The notes: generated from the sequence alone by a model not told the origin. A DNA stretch of 64,000 nt from Microbacteriaceae bacterium VKM Ac-2855 (GCA_013204985.1 JABMLG010000002.1:186001-250000); one strand, 5' to 3'. Positions 8,669 to 18,390 are shown, counted from the first letter of the stretch. Translations and numbers: made by a program.

Positions 8669-8719
8669 AGGGGGTTGTCACGGCGTCCCGCTGAGCGCGG
8701 GACGACGTGACAACCCCCT
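8669..8719 (-). terminator. Stem-loop downstream of the APC permease gene
   Basis: Arms starting AGGGGGTTGTCAC and ending GTGACAACCCCCT pair over about 20 positions, with the inner GCGTCCC/GGGACG also pairing. It starts 17 bases after the APC stop. The arm core is close to that of the hairpin at 1145-1188, so both belong to one family. The last bases of the left arm overlap the -10 box proposed for the pentapeptide gene. Confidence 0.6.
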
Positions 8720-8735
8720 CAGGGGCGACGCCGGT

Positions 8736-10499
8736 TCAGGGTTCGGCGTCGGGGTTCGGAGGTTCGGGGGCCTCCGAAGCGCTGCGGCGACTCGAGCGCC
8801 GCTTCTGGAACTTCTCGCCCGACTCGAGGTCGATCGCGATGCGGCCGGTGGGCAGGTTCGAGAGATCGGGGGCGATCACAGTCGTCTCCTCCGAATCCGG
8901 CAGCCGGATGCCCTGCGGGTAGCCCTCGCCGTAGAGGATGAGGTCGCTCCGCTTCTCGAGCGTCTGCCCGCGGAAGAAGGCGGGCCGGCGCCACTGCCAG
9001 ACGAACATCAGCACCACGCCGAGCAGCATCGCGCCGATGCCGACCACCGCGACCGCGCCGATCCCGAAGATCGTGACGTTGTCGCCGTTCGCATCCGTAA
9101 GCCAATCGGGCAGTGCGTACTGCACCAGCCCGAAGACGAAGATCGCGGTGAGCATCAGCCCGCCCAGCAGCGGCAGCGCGCCGCGCATCATGAAATCGCG
9201 GAACGAGTGCGTCAGCGTCTTGCGGTAGAACCACACGCAGGCGTAGCCGGTGAGACCGTAGTAGAACGCGATCATCAGTCCGACGGATCCGATCAGTGCC
9301 GAGAGCAGATCGGGCGAGATGAGCGTGAACAGCAGGTAGAAGGCGGCCGAGATGATGCCCATCCCGATGGTCGACCAGGTCGGCGTGAGGAACTTCGGGT
9401 GCACCTTGGCGAAGCTCGCGGGCACCGCCTTGTAGACCGCCATCGACAGCGCGGTGCGAGCGGTCGGCAGGATCGTCGTCTGCGTCGAGGCGGAGGCGGA
9501 GGTGAGGATGGAGATGTACAGCAGGTTCAGCAGCACGACGCCGACCGCCGAGCCGCCGAAGAGTTCGGGTCCGATCGCGCTGAAGACGTCGTCGGCGTTG
9601 TCCGGGTTGCCGAGACCCACGCCTTCGGTGCCGACTCCGGCGAAGGCGATCACGGCGACGGCGACCAGCGCGTATGTCGCCAAGAGCAGCACGGTCGAGA
9701 TCACGGCCGCGCGGCCCGGGGTAGTGCCGGGGTCGTCGCTCTCCTCGTTCACCGAGACGGCCGTGTCCCAGCCCCAGTAGATGAAGATCGCGGTGAGCAA
9801 CGCCGGGGCGATGATCGAGCCGAAGTCGAGATCGAACGGCCAGAACCAGCTGAAGTCGGGCATGAGCGAGTAGCTCTCGCCGGTGCCGGAGTACACGCGC
9901 ACTAGGGCGAAGACGGCGAACGCGACGAGGATGACCACCTCGATCCCCAACAGCGCGTACTGCAGCCGGGCCGACACCTCGATGCCGCGGTAGCAGATGT
10001 AGGTCATGATCGCGATCCAGAGCAGGCCCGCCACCGTCGACCAGACGACGTCGCCGCTCAGTGCCGAGATGTCGGGGTTGTTCACCAGCCCGCCGACCAG
10101 GGTGAAGGAGTACGAGCCGGCTATCTGGGCGAGGTTCGCCATCACGATCACATCGGCTGCGATGATCCCCCAGCCGCCGAGCCAGCCGGTCCGGGGCCCG
10201 AAGGCGCGTGACGCCCAGGTGAAGGTGGTGCCGCAATCGGGCTCGGCCTTGTTCAACTCCTGGTAGGCGACGGCGATGAAGTACATCGGCACGAAGGCGA
10301 GCAGGATGATGCCGGGTGACTTGACGCCGGCGAGCAGCGCACCGCCCGACGCCACGATGAAGCCGAGGCTGGCCGCGAGCGAGTAGGCGGGTGCGGTGGA
10401 GGCGATGCCGACCACGATGCTGCCGACGAGCCCGAGAGCCCCGCCCTTGAGGCCTTTACTGTCGACGGAATTGCTCGTCCGAGGTGCCGTTGCGGTCAT
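8736..10499 (-). CDS. APC-superfamily amino acid/polyamine permease
   Basis: This 587-residue protein has about 12 membrane helices and a long charged cytoplasmic C-terminus. The start of helix 1 contains GALGLVGSIVVGIASTAPAYSLAASLG, the unwound 'G-[ST]-x-[AV]-P' type segment of amino acid-polyamine-organocation permeases, and GTTFTWASRAFGPRTGWLGGW follows helix 2-3 as usual. It imports or exchanges an amino acid or amine; the specificity cannot be read. The ATG at 10499 follows GGTAGG with a short spacer. The gene is transcribed away from the MOSC gene, and their starts are about 200 bp apart. Confidence 0.88.
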   Translation of the reverse strand: MTATAPRTSNSVDSKGLKGGALGLVGSIVVGIASTAPAYSLAASLGFIVASGGALLAGVKSPGIILLAFVPMYFIAVAYQELNKAEPDCGTTFTWASRAFGPRTGWLGGWGIIAADVIVMANLAQIAGSYSFTLVGGLVNNPDISALSGDVVWSTVAGLLWIAIMTYICYRGIEVSARLQYALLGIEVVILVAFAVFALVRVYSGTGESYSLMPDFSWFWPFDLDFGSIIAPALLTAIFIYWGWDTAVSVNEESDDPGTTPGRAAVISTVLLLATYALVAVAVIAFAGVGTEGVGLGNPDNADDVFSAIGPELFGGSAVGVVLLNLLYISILTSASASTQTTILPTARTALSMAVYKAVPASFAKVHPKFLTPTWSTIGMGIISAAFYLLFTLISPDLLSALIGSVGLMIAFYYGLTGYACVWFYRKTLTHSFRDFMMRGALPLLGGLMLTAIFVFGLVQYALPDWLTDANGDNVTIFGIGAVAVVGIGAMLLGVVLMFVWQWRRPAFFRGQTLEKRSDLILYGEGYPQGIRLPDSEETTVIAPDLSNLPTGRIAIDLESGEKFQKRRSSRRSASEAPEPPNPDAEP

Positions 10500-10695
10500 G
10501 TCGCCTACCGAATCGTCGTTGGATCGCACAACGGAATCAGTCGAGAATTCCGGATGCGAGTGCTGAAATCAGCGGATATCACCAGTTCTACGCTCGAAAA
10601 TCGTTGTGGCTGTGACTCTAGTGTGACGAACAGCGCACCGCACCTGAATTTCGTCTCATCTTGGGATGCGCGTCTCCGACCGGCACGATGGGGGT

Positions 10696-11331
10696 GTGCC
10701 CGAAATCCGCGCCGTCTGCCGCGTCAACCGCTTGCGCCCCGATCCCGGTGCGGTCGGCATCACCGCGATCGACAAGACGCCGGTCGACGGTGCGGTCCGC
10801 GTCCGCGACCTCGGGCTCTACGCCGATGTGCAGGCCGACCGCGCGAACCACGGCGGGGAGGCGAAGGCGTTGTACGCCTATGCGCAGGAGGACGCCGACT
10901 GGTGGGGCGAGCGGCTGGGCCGCGACATCGTGCCGGGCCTCTTCGGCGAGAACCTGCGCACGAGCGGGATCGACCTCGGCGGCGCCCTGATCGGCGAGCG
11001 TTGGCGGATCGGTGCCGCGCTCGAGGTCGAGGTGACCATGCCGCGCACGCCGTGCGCCACCTTCCAGCGGCACCTCGACGAGCCGCAATGGGTGAAGCGG
11101 TTCGCGGAGGCGGGGCGAACCGGCACGTACCTGCGGGTGCTGCGTCGCGGATCCGTGCAGGCCGGCGATGAGATCGCGGTGCTCTCGCGCCCGCACCACA
11201 AGGTGTCGATCGCCGGCTGGTTCACGCGGCGACTCCGGGCGGATGCGGAGGCGCTCTACGTCGCCGAACGCTCGGGCGAGCTGCGCATTGCCGCCGACCT
11301 GCGGGAGTACCTGGACCGCGCGCTGGCGTAG
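10696..11331 (+). CDS. MOSC domain protein
   Basis: About 211 residues. The MOSC core covers most of the protein: ADRANHGG, AYAQEDADWWGERLGRDIVPGLFGENL (the family's 'FGENL') and MPRTPCATF with the invariant Cys near residue 120. MOSC proteins bind sulfur on that Cys or carry molybdenum cofactor in reductases of N-hydroxylated compounds. I chose GTG 10696 (MPEIRAV) because CACGAT sits six bases upstream, the same leaderless layout as many genes here; an ATG at 10666 would add ten atypical residues. Confidence 0.85.
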   Translation: MPEIRAVCRVNRLRPDPGAVGITAIDKTPVDGAVRVRDLGLYADVQADRANHGGEAKALYAYAQEDADWWGERLGRDIVPGLFGENLRTSGIDLGGALIGERWRIGAALEVEVTMPRTPCATFQRHLDEPQWVKRFAEAGRTGTYLRVLRRGSVQAGDEIAVLSRPHHKVSIAGWFTRRLRADAEALYVAERSGELRIAADLREYLDRALA

Positions 11332-11372
11332 CGGAACCCGAACCCGAGTCGCGGGCCTGGGAGAATGGCCGG

Positions 11373-13895
11373 ATGACCGCCTCCCTGCTCGACCGGATGC
11401 CCCCGCAGCTCAGCGACGGGAGCATCGACGAGGATGCGATCTACCTCGCCTTCGCGGATTGGGCCGCCTCGCGCGGCCTCGCGCTGTATCCGGCGCAGGA
11501 CGAGGCGATGATCGAGATCGTCTCCGGTGCGAACCTGATCCTCTCCACCCCCACCGGCACGGGCAAGTCGCTGGTCGCGATCGGAGCGCACGCCTACGCC
11601 CTGGCGCAGGGTCGGCGCAGCTACTACACCGCGCCGATCAAGGCGCTGGTCAGCGAGAAGTTCTTCGCACTCGTCGACATCTTCGGCGCCGCGAACGTGG
11701 GCATGGTCACCGGGGATTCGTCGGTCAACGCCGACGCGCCCATCATCTGCTGCACCGCCGAGATCCTCGCGAACCTGGCGCTGCGGCACGGTGCCGAGAC
11801 CGACGTCGACCAGGTCGTGATGGACGAATTCCACTTCTACGCGGATCCGGATCGCGGCTGGGCCTGGCAGGTGCCGCTGCTGACCCTGCCGCACACGCAG
11901 TTCATCCTGATGTCGGCCACACTCGGCGACGTCACGGAACTGAGTAAAGACCTCAGCCGCCGCACCGGCCGCGAGACCGCCTCCGTCACCGGGGTCGAGC
12001 GCCCCGTGCCGCTGCACTACTACTACGAGATCCTGCCGATCCACGACTCGATCGAGGAGCTGCTGCACACGAACCAGTACCCGATCTACATCGTGCACTT
12101 CTCGCAGATGGCGGCGTTGGAGCGGGCGCAGGCGTTGACCAGCGCGAACATCGCCAGCCGCGAGCACCGCGACCGCATTGCCGAGGTGATCGGCGGCTTC
12201 CGCTTCACGACCACGTTCGGCAAGACCCTGAGCCGGCTGCTGCGGCTCGGGATCGGCGTGCACCACGCGGGGATGCTGCCCAAGTACCGCCGCCTGGTCG
12301 AGCAGCTCGCCCAGCAGGGCATGCTCCGGGTGATCTGCGGCACCGATACGCTCGGCGTGGGCATCAACGTGCCGATCCGCACGGTGCTGCTCAGCGCCCT
12401 GACCAAGTTCGACGGCACCCGGATGCGCCAGCTCACGGCCCGCGAGTTCCACCAGATCGCGGGGCGCGCGGGCCGCGCCGGCTACGACACCGCGGGCACC
12501 GTGGTGGTGCAGGCGCCCGAGCACGAGTCCGAGAACCGCAAGGCGCTGGCGAAGATGGGCGACGACCCGAAGAAGCGCCGCAAATGGGTCTCGAAGAAGG
12601 CGCCGCAGGGCTTCGTCTCGTGGGGCGAGCCGAGCTTCCGCAAGCTGGTGGAGGCCGACCCCGAGACTCTCACCTCGAACATGCAGATCACCTCCGCGAT
12701 GCTGCTGAACGTCATCGCGCGCGGGGGCGACGCCTACGCGAACGTGTACTCCCTGGTCTTCGACAACCACGAGCCCTGGAAGCGTCAGCTGCAGCTGGCC
12801 CGGCGGGCGCTCGGCATCTACCGCACGCTGCGCGCTGCGGGAGTCGTCGAGCAGTTCCCGCAACCCGACGGGTCGGTGCAGATCCGCCTCACCGTCGACC
12901 TGCAGCCGAACTTCGCGCTGAATCAGCCGCTCTCGCCGTTCGCGCTCGCCGTGTTCGAACTGCTCGATCCGGAATCACCGAGTTTCGCGCTCGACGTGAT
13001 CTCGGTGCTCGAGGCGACCCTCGATGACCCGCGGCCGATCCTGAGCCAGCAGCAGTTCCAGGCACGCGGCGAGGCCGTGGCCGCGATGAAGGCCGAGGGC
13101 ATCGAGTTCGACCAGCGGATGGAACTGCTCGAATCGGTCACGCATCCCAAGCCGCTCGACGAGCTGCTCGACGCCGCCTTCGAGACGTACACCGCCTCGC
13201 AGCCGTGGGTGCGCGACTTCGAGCTCTCGCCCAAGTCGGTCGTGCGCGACATGTACGAACGGGCCATGACGTTCGGCGAGTACACCGCGATGTACAAGCT
13301 CTCCCGCTCGGAGGGCCTGGTGCTGCGCTACCTGTCGGACGCGTTCCGTGCGGCACGACAGACGATTCCGGACGAGATCAAGAACGAAGAGCTGCACGAT
13401 CTCATCGAGTGGCTCGGCGAACTGGTGCGGCAGGTCGACTCCTCGCTGGTGGACGAGTGGGAAGAGCTGATCAACCCGAGCCTGCACGACGCCGACGGAG
13501 CGATCGTGCCGCCCGCGCCCCGCCGACTCTCGGCGAACGTCCGTGCCTTCCGTGTGCTCATCCGCAATGAGCTGTTCCGCCGCGTGCAGCTGGCGGCGCT
13601 CGAGAACTGGGAGGCGCTCGGTGAGCTCGACGCCGCGGCCGGCTTCGACGCCGACGCGTGGGCCGACGCGATGGACCCGTACTGGGACGAGCACGACGAC
13701 CTCGGCACCGGTCCGGATGCGCGCGGGCCGAGCATGCTGCTGGTCACCGAGACGGCGACTCAGTGGCGGGTGCGGCAGATCTTCGACGACCCGTCGGGCG
13801 ACCACGACTGGGGTATCAGCGCCACCGTCGACCTCGCGGAGTCGGACGAGGCGGGCACGGCCGTGGTGCGCGTCACCGCAGTCAGCCGCCTCTAA
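11373..13895 (+). CDS. DEAD/DEAH-box (Ski2-like) helicase with C-terminal DUF3516
   Basis: This 840-residue superfamily 2 helicase carries Walker A STPTGTGKS near residues 58-66, motif II DEFH near 152, motif III SAT near 182 and motif VI HQIAGRAGRAG near 360. This is the Ski2/RecQ-like layout, with a variant DEFH box. The C-terminal half (from about residue 400) matches the actinobacterial DUF3516 region that follows this type of helicase. It probably unwinds RNA; the substrate is not shown by sequence. GAGAAT six bases before the ATG fits leaderless transcription. The gene is full length. Confidence 0.9.
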   Translation: MTASLLDRMPPQLSDGSIDEDAIYLAFADWAASRGLALYPAQDEAMIEIVSGANLILSTPTGTGKSLVAIGAHAYALAQGRRSYYTAPIKALVSEKFFALVDIFGAANVGMVTGDSSVNADAPIICCTAEILANLALRHGAETDVDQVVMDEFHFYADPDRGWAWQVPLLTLPHTQFILMSATLGDVTELSKDLSRRTGRETASVTGVERPVPLHYYYEILPIHDSIEELLHTNQYPIYIVHFSQMAALERAQALTSANIASREHRDRIAEVIGGFRFTTTFGKTLSRLLRLGIGVHHAGMLPKYRRLVEQLAQQGMLRVICGTDTLGVGINVPIRTVLLSALTKFDGTRMRQLTAREFHQIAGRAGRAGYDTAGTVVVQAPEHESENRKALAKMGDDPKKRRKWVSKKAPQGFVSWGEPSFRKLVEADPETLTSNMQITSAMLLNVIARGGDAYANVYSLVFDNHEPWKRQLQLARRALGIYRTLRAAGVVEQFPQPDGSVQIRLTVDLQPNFALNQPLSPFALAVFELLDPESPSFALDVISVLEATLDDPRPILSQQQFQARGEAVAAMKAEGIEFDQRMELLESVTHPKPLDELLDAAFETYTASQPWVRDFELSPKSVVRDMYERAMTFGEYTAMYKLSRSEGLVLRYLSDAFRAARQTIPDEIKNEELHDLIEWLGELVRQVDSSLVDEWEELINPSLHDADGAIVPPAPRRLSANVRAFRVLIRNELFRRVQLAALENWEALGELDAAAGFDADAWADAMDPYWDEHDDLGTGPDARGPSMLLVTETATQWRVRQIFDDPSGDHDWGISATVDLAESDEAGTAVVRVTAVSRL

Positions 13896-13905
13896 GGGTC
13901 AGCGG

Positions 13906-13940
13906 CCCGCCGCCCGCCGCCCGCCGCCCGCCGCCGCCGG
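13906..13940. repeat. Heptanucleotide tandem repeat
   Basis: Four exact copies of CCCGCCG (13906-13933) are followed by a degenerate fifth. They lie just after the helicase stop and about 30 bases before the proposed SDR promoter. Such arrays can change copy number by slippage. Confidence 0.85.
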
Positions 13941-13968
13941 CAGGAGTGACAGCCCCTACTCTGAGGGC

Positions 13969-14784
13969 ATGAACCAGCCAGCACTGTGGGGCAAGTCCGT
14001 GCTCGTGACCGGAGTGTCGCGGCGACGGGGGATCGGCTTCGCGGTCGCCAAGCGATTCGCACAGCTCGGCGCCTCCGTGTACATCCAGCACTGGGCGGCG
14101 CACGACGAGCGGCAGCCGTGGGGTGCGGATGCGCTCAGCCAGCTCCGCGGAGAGCTGCGTGCCGAGCTGTTCGCCGGTGCCTCGTTCGGCGAGCGCAGCG
14201 TCGACCTGCGCGACGCCGCCGAGCTGGAGCCGTTGATCGACGCGGCCGTCGAACTCACCGGGCGACTGGACATCCTGGTGTGCAACCACGCGCAGAGCGG
14301 CGGCGACGGCTCGATCTTCGAGCAGACCGCGGAGAGTCTGGACGCGCACTGGCAGGTGAACGCCCGTTCCAGCCTGCTGCTGACCCGGTACTTCGCCGAG
14401 CGGTTCGGCCCGGCGGGGGAGGAGAGCGACTTCGGTCGGGTGTTCTGGATGACCTCCGGTCAGGGGCACGGCTCGATGCGGGGCGAGGTCGCCTACGCCA
14501 CCAGCAAGGCGGGGCTCGCGGGCATCACCCGCACGGTCGCGGCCGAGTTGCTGCCGCGCGGCATCATCCTGAACACCGTCAACCCCGGTCCGGTGAACAC
14601 GGGCTACCTCGACGAGGCGACGACGGATCGTCCCGACGACCTCGAGGGGATCCTGGCCGCGATGCCCATGGGCCGCTTCGGTGCCCCGACCGATCCGGCC
14701 CGATTGATCGGCTGGCTCGCGACTCCGGAGGGCCGATGGATCGTCGGTCAGGTACTCACCTCCGACGGCGGCTTCTCTCTCTGA
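13969..14784 (+). CDS. Short-chain dehydrogenase/reductase
   Basis: This 271-residue Rossmann-fold oxidoreductase has the coenzyme loop TGVSRRRGIG near residues 11-20, the LVCNHA motif (variant of NNAG) near 104, and catalytic Tyr176/Lys180 in VAYATSKAG. It resembles the 3-oxoacyl-ACP reductase-like SDRs annotated FabG-like, but the substrate is unknown. The pair of Arg after the Gly-rich loop favours NADP. TACTCT six bases before the ATG suggests a leaderless message. The neighbour downstream is an acyltransferase, with no obvious shared pathway. Confidence 0.9.
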   Translation: MNQPALWGKSVLVTGVSRRRGIGFAVAKRFAQLGASVYIQHWAAHDERQPWGADALSQLRGELRAELFAGASFGERSVDLRDAAELEPLIDAAVELTGRLDILVCNHAQSGGDGSIFEQTAESLDAHWQVNARSSLLLTRYFAERFGPAGEESDFGRVFWMTSGQGHGSMRGEVAYATSKAGLAGITRTVAAELLPRGIILNTVNPGPVNTGYLDEATTDRPDDLEGILAAMPMGRFGAPTDPARLIGWLATPEGRWIVGQVLTSDGGFSL

Positions 14785-14848
14785 GGGAGGCTCACTCGCG
14801 TGGGAGCGCCCGTCAGCGATACTGGACGCTCGACGCGCAGGGGGTGCA

Positions 14849-15925
14849 GTGCACGCAGACGGCAGGGTGCAGAACGAACGACTGGCGTGGCCCGACGTCA
14901 CCCGCGCGCTCGGCGTTCTCGCCGTCGTGCTGTTCCACTCGCTGATCTGGAACCTCGACGTGGTCGCCGGTCCGGGCATCGCCGCGACCGTGTGGGACCA
15001 GATCGGCAGCTCGCTCGGCCGGATCCGGATGCCCATCCTCTTCGGCCTCGCCGGGCTGCTGGCCGCTTCGGGGCTGGCGCGCGGATGGGGGCGCGGCTCC
15101 GTGGTCACCCGTCTCGTCTCGAACGCGTACCTCTACCTGGTGTGGCTCGTGCTCTACGGGCTGTTCTTCCTCGTGCTGGCACGCCCCGACTTCCCGCACT
15201 CGATCGACGACATGTCGCAGTGGCTGCGCAATCTCTACTACCCCACGACCACCCTCTGGTTCATCTTCGCTCTCGCGCTGTACCCGGTGGTCCTGGTGGG
15301 GTTACGGACGCTGAGGTTCCCGCCGTGGCTGATCGTGGTGGTCGGCGCAGCGCTGTGGGGGCTCGGCACCTTCACGACGGCGCCGCTGTTCGGTGGCGCG
15401 CTGATGCTCAACTTCGTCTTCTTCGCCCTCGGCGTGTTCGCCGGCCCGCTGCTGCGCTCCTTCGCCGAGCCGGGCATCCTGCGCGTCATCGGCCCGCTCG
15501 CGGTCTTCCTCGTCGCGGTCGCACTCGGACACGTTCTCGGCGACGCGCTGAAGGAGCCGTTCGGACTGATCGCCAGTGCTTCGGCGATCCCGCTCGCGAT
15601 CGCGTGTGCGGCGCGGATCTGCCGTTGGGCGCCGGCCGCGCGACTGGGGGCGCTGATCGGCGCGCGCACGCTGCCGATCTACCTGCTGCACGTGCCGCTG
15701 CTCGGGTTCTGGTCGCTGCTGAGCTACCCGCAGCCCGCCTGGCTGACCGGGCCGCTCTCGAATCCGGTCATCGCGCTGCTGTACCCGCTGCTGCTGACGA
15801 CCGCGCTCGTGTCGATCAGTCTCGCGGTCGGCGCTCTGCTGCGCCGGATCCCCGGTGATCCGCTGCTCAGCGTGCCGAGCGTGCTGCTGAACGCGGTGAA
15901 GCCGCGACGCCGCGCGCACCGCTGA
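14849..15925 (+). CDS. Membrane acyltransferase, acyltransferase-3 family
   Basis: This 358-residue integral membrane protein has about ten hydrophobic segments. The first contains WPDVTRALGVLAVVLFHS, matching the family's 'D..R..A...V...H' start with the conserved His near residue 30. Family members O-acetylate sugars or glycopeptides of the cell surface. The GTG at 14849 is the only reasonable start in frame. The stop overlaps a palindrome shared with the converging gene. Confidence 0.85.
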   Translation: MHADGRVQNERLAWPDVTRALGVLAVVLFHSLIWNLDVVAGPGIAATVWDQIGSSLGRIRMPILFGLAGLLAASGLARGWGRGSVVTRLVSNAYLYLVWLVLYGLFFLVLARPDFPHSIDDMSQWLRNLYYPTTTLWFIFALALYPVVLVGLRTLRFPPWLIVVVGAALWGLGTFTTAPLFGGALMLNFVFFALGVFAGPLLRSFAEPGILRVIGPLAVFLVAVALGHVLGDALKEPFGLIASASAIPLAIACAARICRWAPAARLGALIGARTLPIYLLHVPLLGFWSLLSYPQPAWLTGPLSNPVIALLYPLLLTTALVSISLAVGALLRRIPGDPLLSVPSVLLNAVKPRRRAHR

Positions 15926-15940
15926 GCGTCGGCGACGCTC
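15924..15940. terminator. Bidirectional terminator hairpin
   Basis: GAGCGTC-GGC-GACGCTC is a perfect 7-bp stem that spans the 13-bp gap between the converging acyltransferase and beta-helix genes and includes parts of both stop codons. It could serve both transcripts. Confidence 0.5.
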
Positions 15941-17273
15941 AGGCCCAGATGCTCGCCAGGTAGGCGTCGTCCGGCGCAGGGCTGAGCCGGCGGATGTCGT
16001 CGGCCGACCAGTCCAGGATGCTCGGGTCCACGGCCCACTCGCCCGATCGGGGCTCGGCTCCGGTGCTGGCGTAACCGACGGTCGAGCCGGTCACCTCGGC
16101 CCACGTCGCGGCTCCCATCGAGCCGATGAAGGTCGAGTCGACGGCGGTGCAGCCGAAATCGGCGCCGGGTCCGTTCGAGGCACCGTGACCGCCGTCGGTC
16201 GCAGCCCCGTCGGGCAGCGGATACACGGCCTTGCCGACAGCGCCGCCCACCACGAGGCAGTGCTGATAGCGGATGTTCGGGGCGGAGCCGATCTGGAACG
16301 CGGTGTTGGTCGAGGCGAAGTCGATGCAGTCGATGCTGGTGAAGTCGCCGTAGTAGTTGTTGTTCTGGCCCGAGAACTGCACGGTGTCGGTGTGCGCCTT
16401 CGACCCTGCTTCCTTGTAGCCCGGTGCCGTGTAGCAGCCGATGCGACTCACGTAGCGCAGGCCGCCCGAGCCGCTCGTGGGCGTGCGCATCCCGGTCACG
16501 TCCTCGTTGCGCAACTGCGCCTCCGGGATCACGATCTCGACCAGCTCGACGTTCTCGGTCGAGTCGACGCCATCGACGCCGTAGACGTTGTAGGCCGCAT
16601 CCACCTTGATCCGCGCGAAGGCCGACCCGGAGCATCCGGTGGCCATGAAGCCGCCCTGGGTGACGATGCCGGCGAATGTGACGCCGTACACACGGATCCA
16701 ACGCCACGAGTTCTCGACGGTGACGGTGCCGTAGCCGTCGCGCGGGTAGACGAGGATGCGGGTCTTGCGCTCGACCGAGCCCAGGTCTTTCAGCGTCGCG
16801 GGCGCGCCGGAACCGGCACCGTAGCCCGGCAGAGTGCCGGGAGCGATCAGGATGCGCACTGTCGCGTCCGCGGATTCCTTCTCGACCGCCTCCGCGATCG
16901 CCTCCTCGATGGCCGGCCAGCTGCACTCGACCTCGACCTCGCTATCGACCTCTCCGGTGATCCACGGCGTGCCTCCGGGCCAGTGGGTGCCGTTGGGGCC
17001 GAAGGACGCGACCGGCTCCGGCACGCCGTCGAGCCGCGGTAGGGCGGCCGGGGTCGTGGTCGGGACACCGGCGCCGCTGGGGCCCGAGCCGAGCGCGCCG
17101 CGCAGTTTGTCGCTCAGAACGTTCACGCCCACGGCGCCGCCGGCGACGACGACCGCACCGACGCCGATACCGATCAGCAGGCCGCGCCGGCCGACGCGGC
17201 GGCGGGGCGTGGGTTCGTCGTCGTCGGAGGGCGTGAAGAGGTCGGGCTCGTCGGTCACGGCGGCGGATCCCAT
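15939..17273 (-). CDS. Membrane-anchored or exported protein with probable right-handed beta-helix
   Basis: About 444 residues. Residues ~1-30 are acidic and disordered. They are followed by RRRVGRRGLLIGIGVGAVVVAGGAVGV, which is either a signal anchor or a Tat-type signal. A Pro/Thr-rich linker and GPNGTHWPGGTPWITGEV precede a region rich in short repeating beta-strands (VTVENSWRWIRVYGVTFAG, NVELVEIVIPEA), which looks like a pectate-lyase-type helix. The sequence does not identify a substrate; polysaccharide binding or cleavage is an inference from the fold. The ATG at 17273 is uncertain, since no clear ribosome site is visible, and a GTG about nine codons upstream is an alternative. Confidence 0.7.
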   Translation of the reverse strand: MGSAAVTDEPDLFTPSDDDEPTPRRRVGRRGLLIGIGVGAVVVAGGAVGVNVLSDKLRGALGSGPSGAGVPTTTPAALPRLDGVPEPVASFGPNGTHWPGGTPWITGEVDSEVEVECSWPAIEEAIAEAVEKESADATVRILIAPGTLPGYGAGSGAPATLKDLGSVERKTRILVYPRDGYGTVTVENSWRWIRVYGVTFAGIVTQGGFMATGCSGSAFARIKVDAAYNVYGVDGVDSTENVELVEIVIPEAQLRNEDVTGMRTPTSGSGGLRYVSRIGCYTAPGYKEAGSKAHTDTVQFSGQNNNYYGDFTSIDCIDFASTNTAFQIGSAPNIRYQHCLVVGGAVGKAVYPLPDGAATDGGHGASNGPGADFGCTAVDSTFIGSMGAATWAEVTGSTVGYASTGAEPRSGEWAVDPSILDWSADDIRRLSPAPDDAYLASIWA

Positions 17274-17490
17274 CAGGGCGGTGGTCGGAACGCCCCGCAC
17301 TTCGGGTGTCGGCGGGACGGTGTACCTGGATCCGAATCGTAACAGGGTGCACTCCGGCGACTCCTGGGAGCTTGCCCGCGCATCGGCGGACACCCTTGTG
17401 CGAGTGCCTCCCTGACGGGGGAGGGTCGGATGTGACAGCCCACCGATCCGCTTGATAGCGTCGAAGACGGTTCTTCGGCAGGGGGTGTAC

Positions 17491-18330
17491 ATGAGGAGAC
17501 GTCAGTTCGGCGAAGGTCGGGAGGGTCGAAGCCGGCGTCGCCGCATCTCGCTCGTCATCAGTGCCTTCGTCGTTGTGCTCGCGCTCGTCGCCGGCGCCTG
17601 GTTGGTGCTGCCGCACGCGGGCGGATCCAAGGCGGTCGGCGCCCCTCGCCCCGTGCCTCATGCTCCCGCCGCCAGTGTCATCCCCCGCCCCGTCGTGCCC
17701 GCCGGGACCGTGGTCGCGACCGGCACCATCACCTCCCAGGACGGCCGAACGAGCGGATCCGTCGAGGTCACGGCGATCGCTCGCCGCGCGGCGTCGGCGT
17801 TCGCGCTGCTGCTTCCCACATTCTCGACGAACTACGGCGCCAGCCTCGAGGTGGTGGCCAGTGCGGCCCCCATCGCCGACGACGCGATCTGTCTGGGCAG
17901 CGGTGCCGTGTATCCGGTGGGTTCTCTGGCGAGCCTGCGCCGCAGCGCCGTCTCGCTCTCGGATGCGAAGACCGGCGGAGACCCGAGCTTCGTCGACAGC
18001 CTCGCCCTGGTGCTGCCGACCGGGGATGCGGATTGTGTCGCGCGCGTCGTCGCACTGGCGCAGCTGGTGTGGAACATGCCCGACATGCGCCCCGACATCC
18101 AGGTGGTCGATACCGGTGCCGCCGAGGGCGCCACCGGCCCGGTGAACACGGATGCCGGGGCGGTCGTGAGCTACACGGTGGTCGACGGCGATCAGATGGC
18201 GGCGATCGCGAATCGATTCGATCTCGCGCTCGACGACGTGCTCTACCTCAACCCGGGACGCTCGCCCGATCCGCTCGACCGGGTCGCGCATCCGGGTGAG
18301 ACTCTGAACCTCGACAAGTCGCGGCGCTGA
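17491..18330 (+). CDS. Membrane-anchored LysM-domain protein
   Basis: This 279-residue protein starts with an Arg-rich tail and a single membrane segment (RRRRISLVISAFVVVLALVAG), leaving the rest outside the cell. The last 55 residues (YTVVDGDQMAAIANRFDLALDDVLYLNPG) form a LysM module, which binds peptidoglycan. The middle region is not recognised. GGGGG five bases before the ATG at 17491 supports this start. It is divergent from the beta-helix gene, and the shared 217-bp region should contain both promoters. Confidence 0.8.
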   Translation: MRRRQFGEGREGRSRRRRISLVISAFVVVLALVAGAWLVLPHAGGSKAVGAPRPVPHAPAASVIPRPVVPAGTVVATGTITSQDGRTSGSVEVTAIARRAASAFALLLPTFSTNYGASLEVVASAAPIADDAICLGSGAVYPVGSLASLRRSAVSLSDAKTGGDPSFVDSLALVLPTGDADCVARVVALAQLVWNMPDMRPDIQVVDTGAAEGATGPVNTDAGAVVSYTVVDGDQMAAIANRFDLALDDVLYLNPGRSPDPLDRVAHPGETLNLDKSRR

Positions 18331-18390
18331 TCGGGACGGAGCCGATCGGGACGGAGCCGCTCGGGACGGAGCCGCTCGTGACGGAACCGC
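18331..18390. repeat. 15-bp tandem repeat
   Basis: Four consecutive copies of a 15-mer (TCGGGACGGAGCCGC and close variants) run from the LysM stop codon toward the PhzF gene, followed by a partial fifth. The fourth copy has two changes. It is non-coding in the accepted gene models and lies in the leader of the PhzF/EamA operon. Confidence 0.85.

Noticed and set aside
18331-18390. 15-bp repeat array considered as a CRISPR or protein repeat
   Set aside because: No spacers between units, units too short, and no cas genes; a minisatellite fits better.
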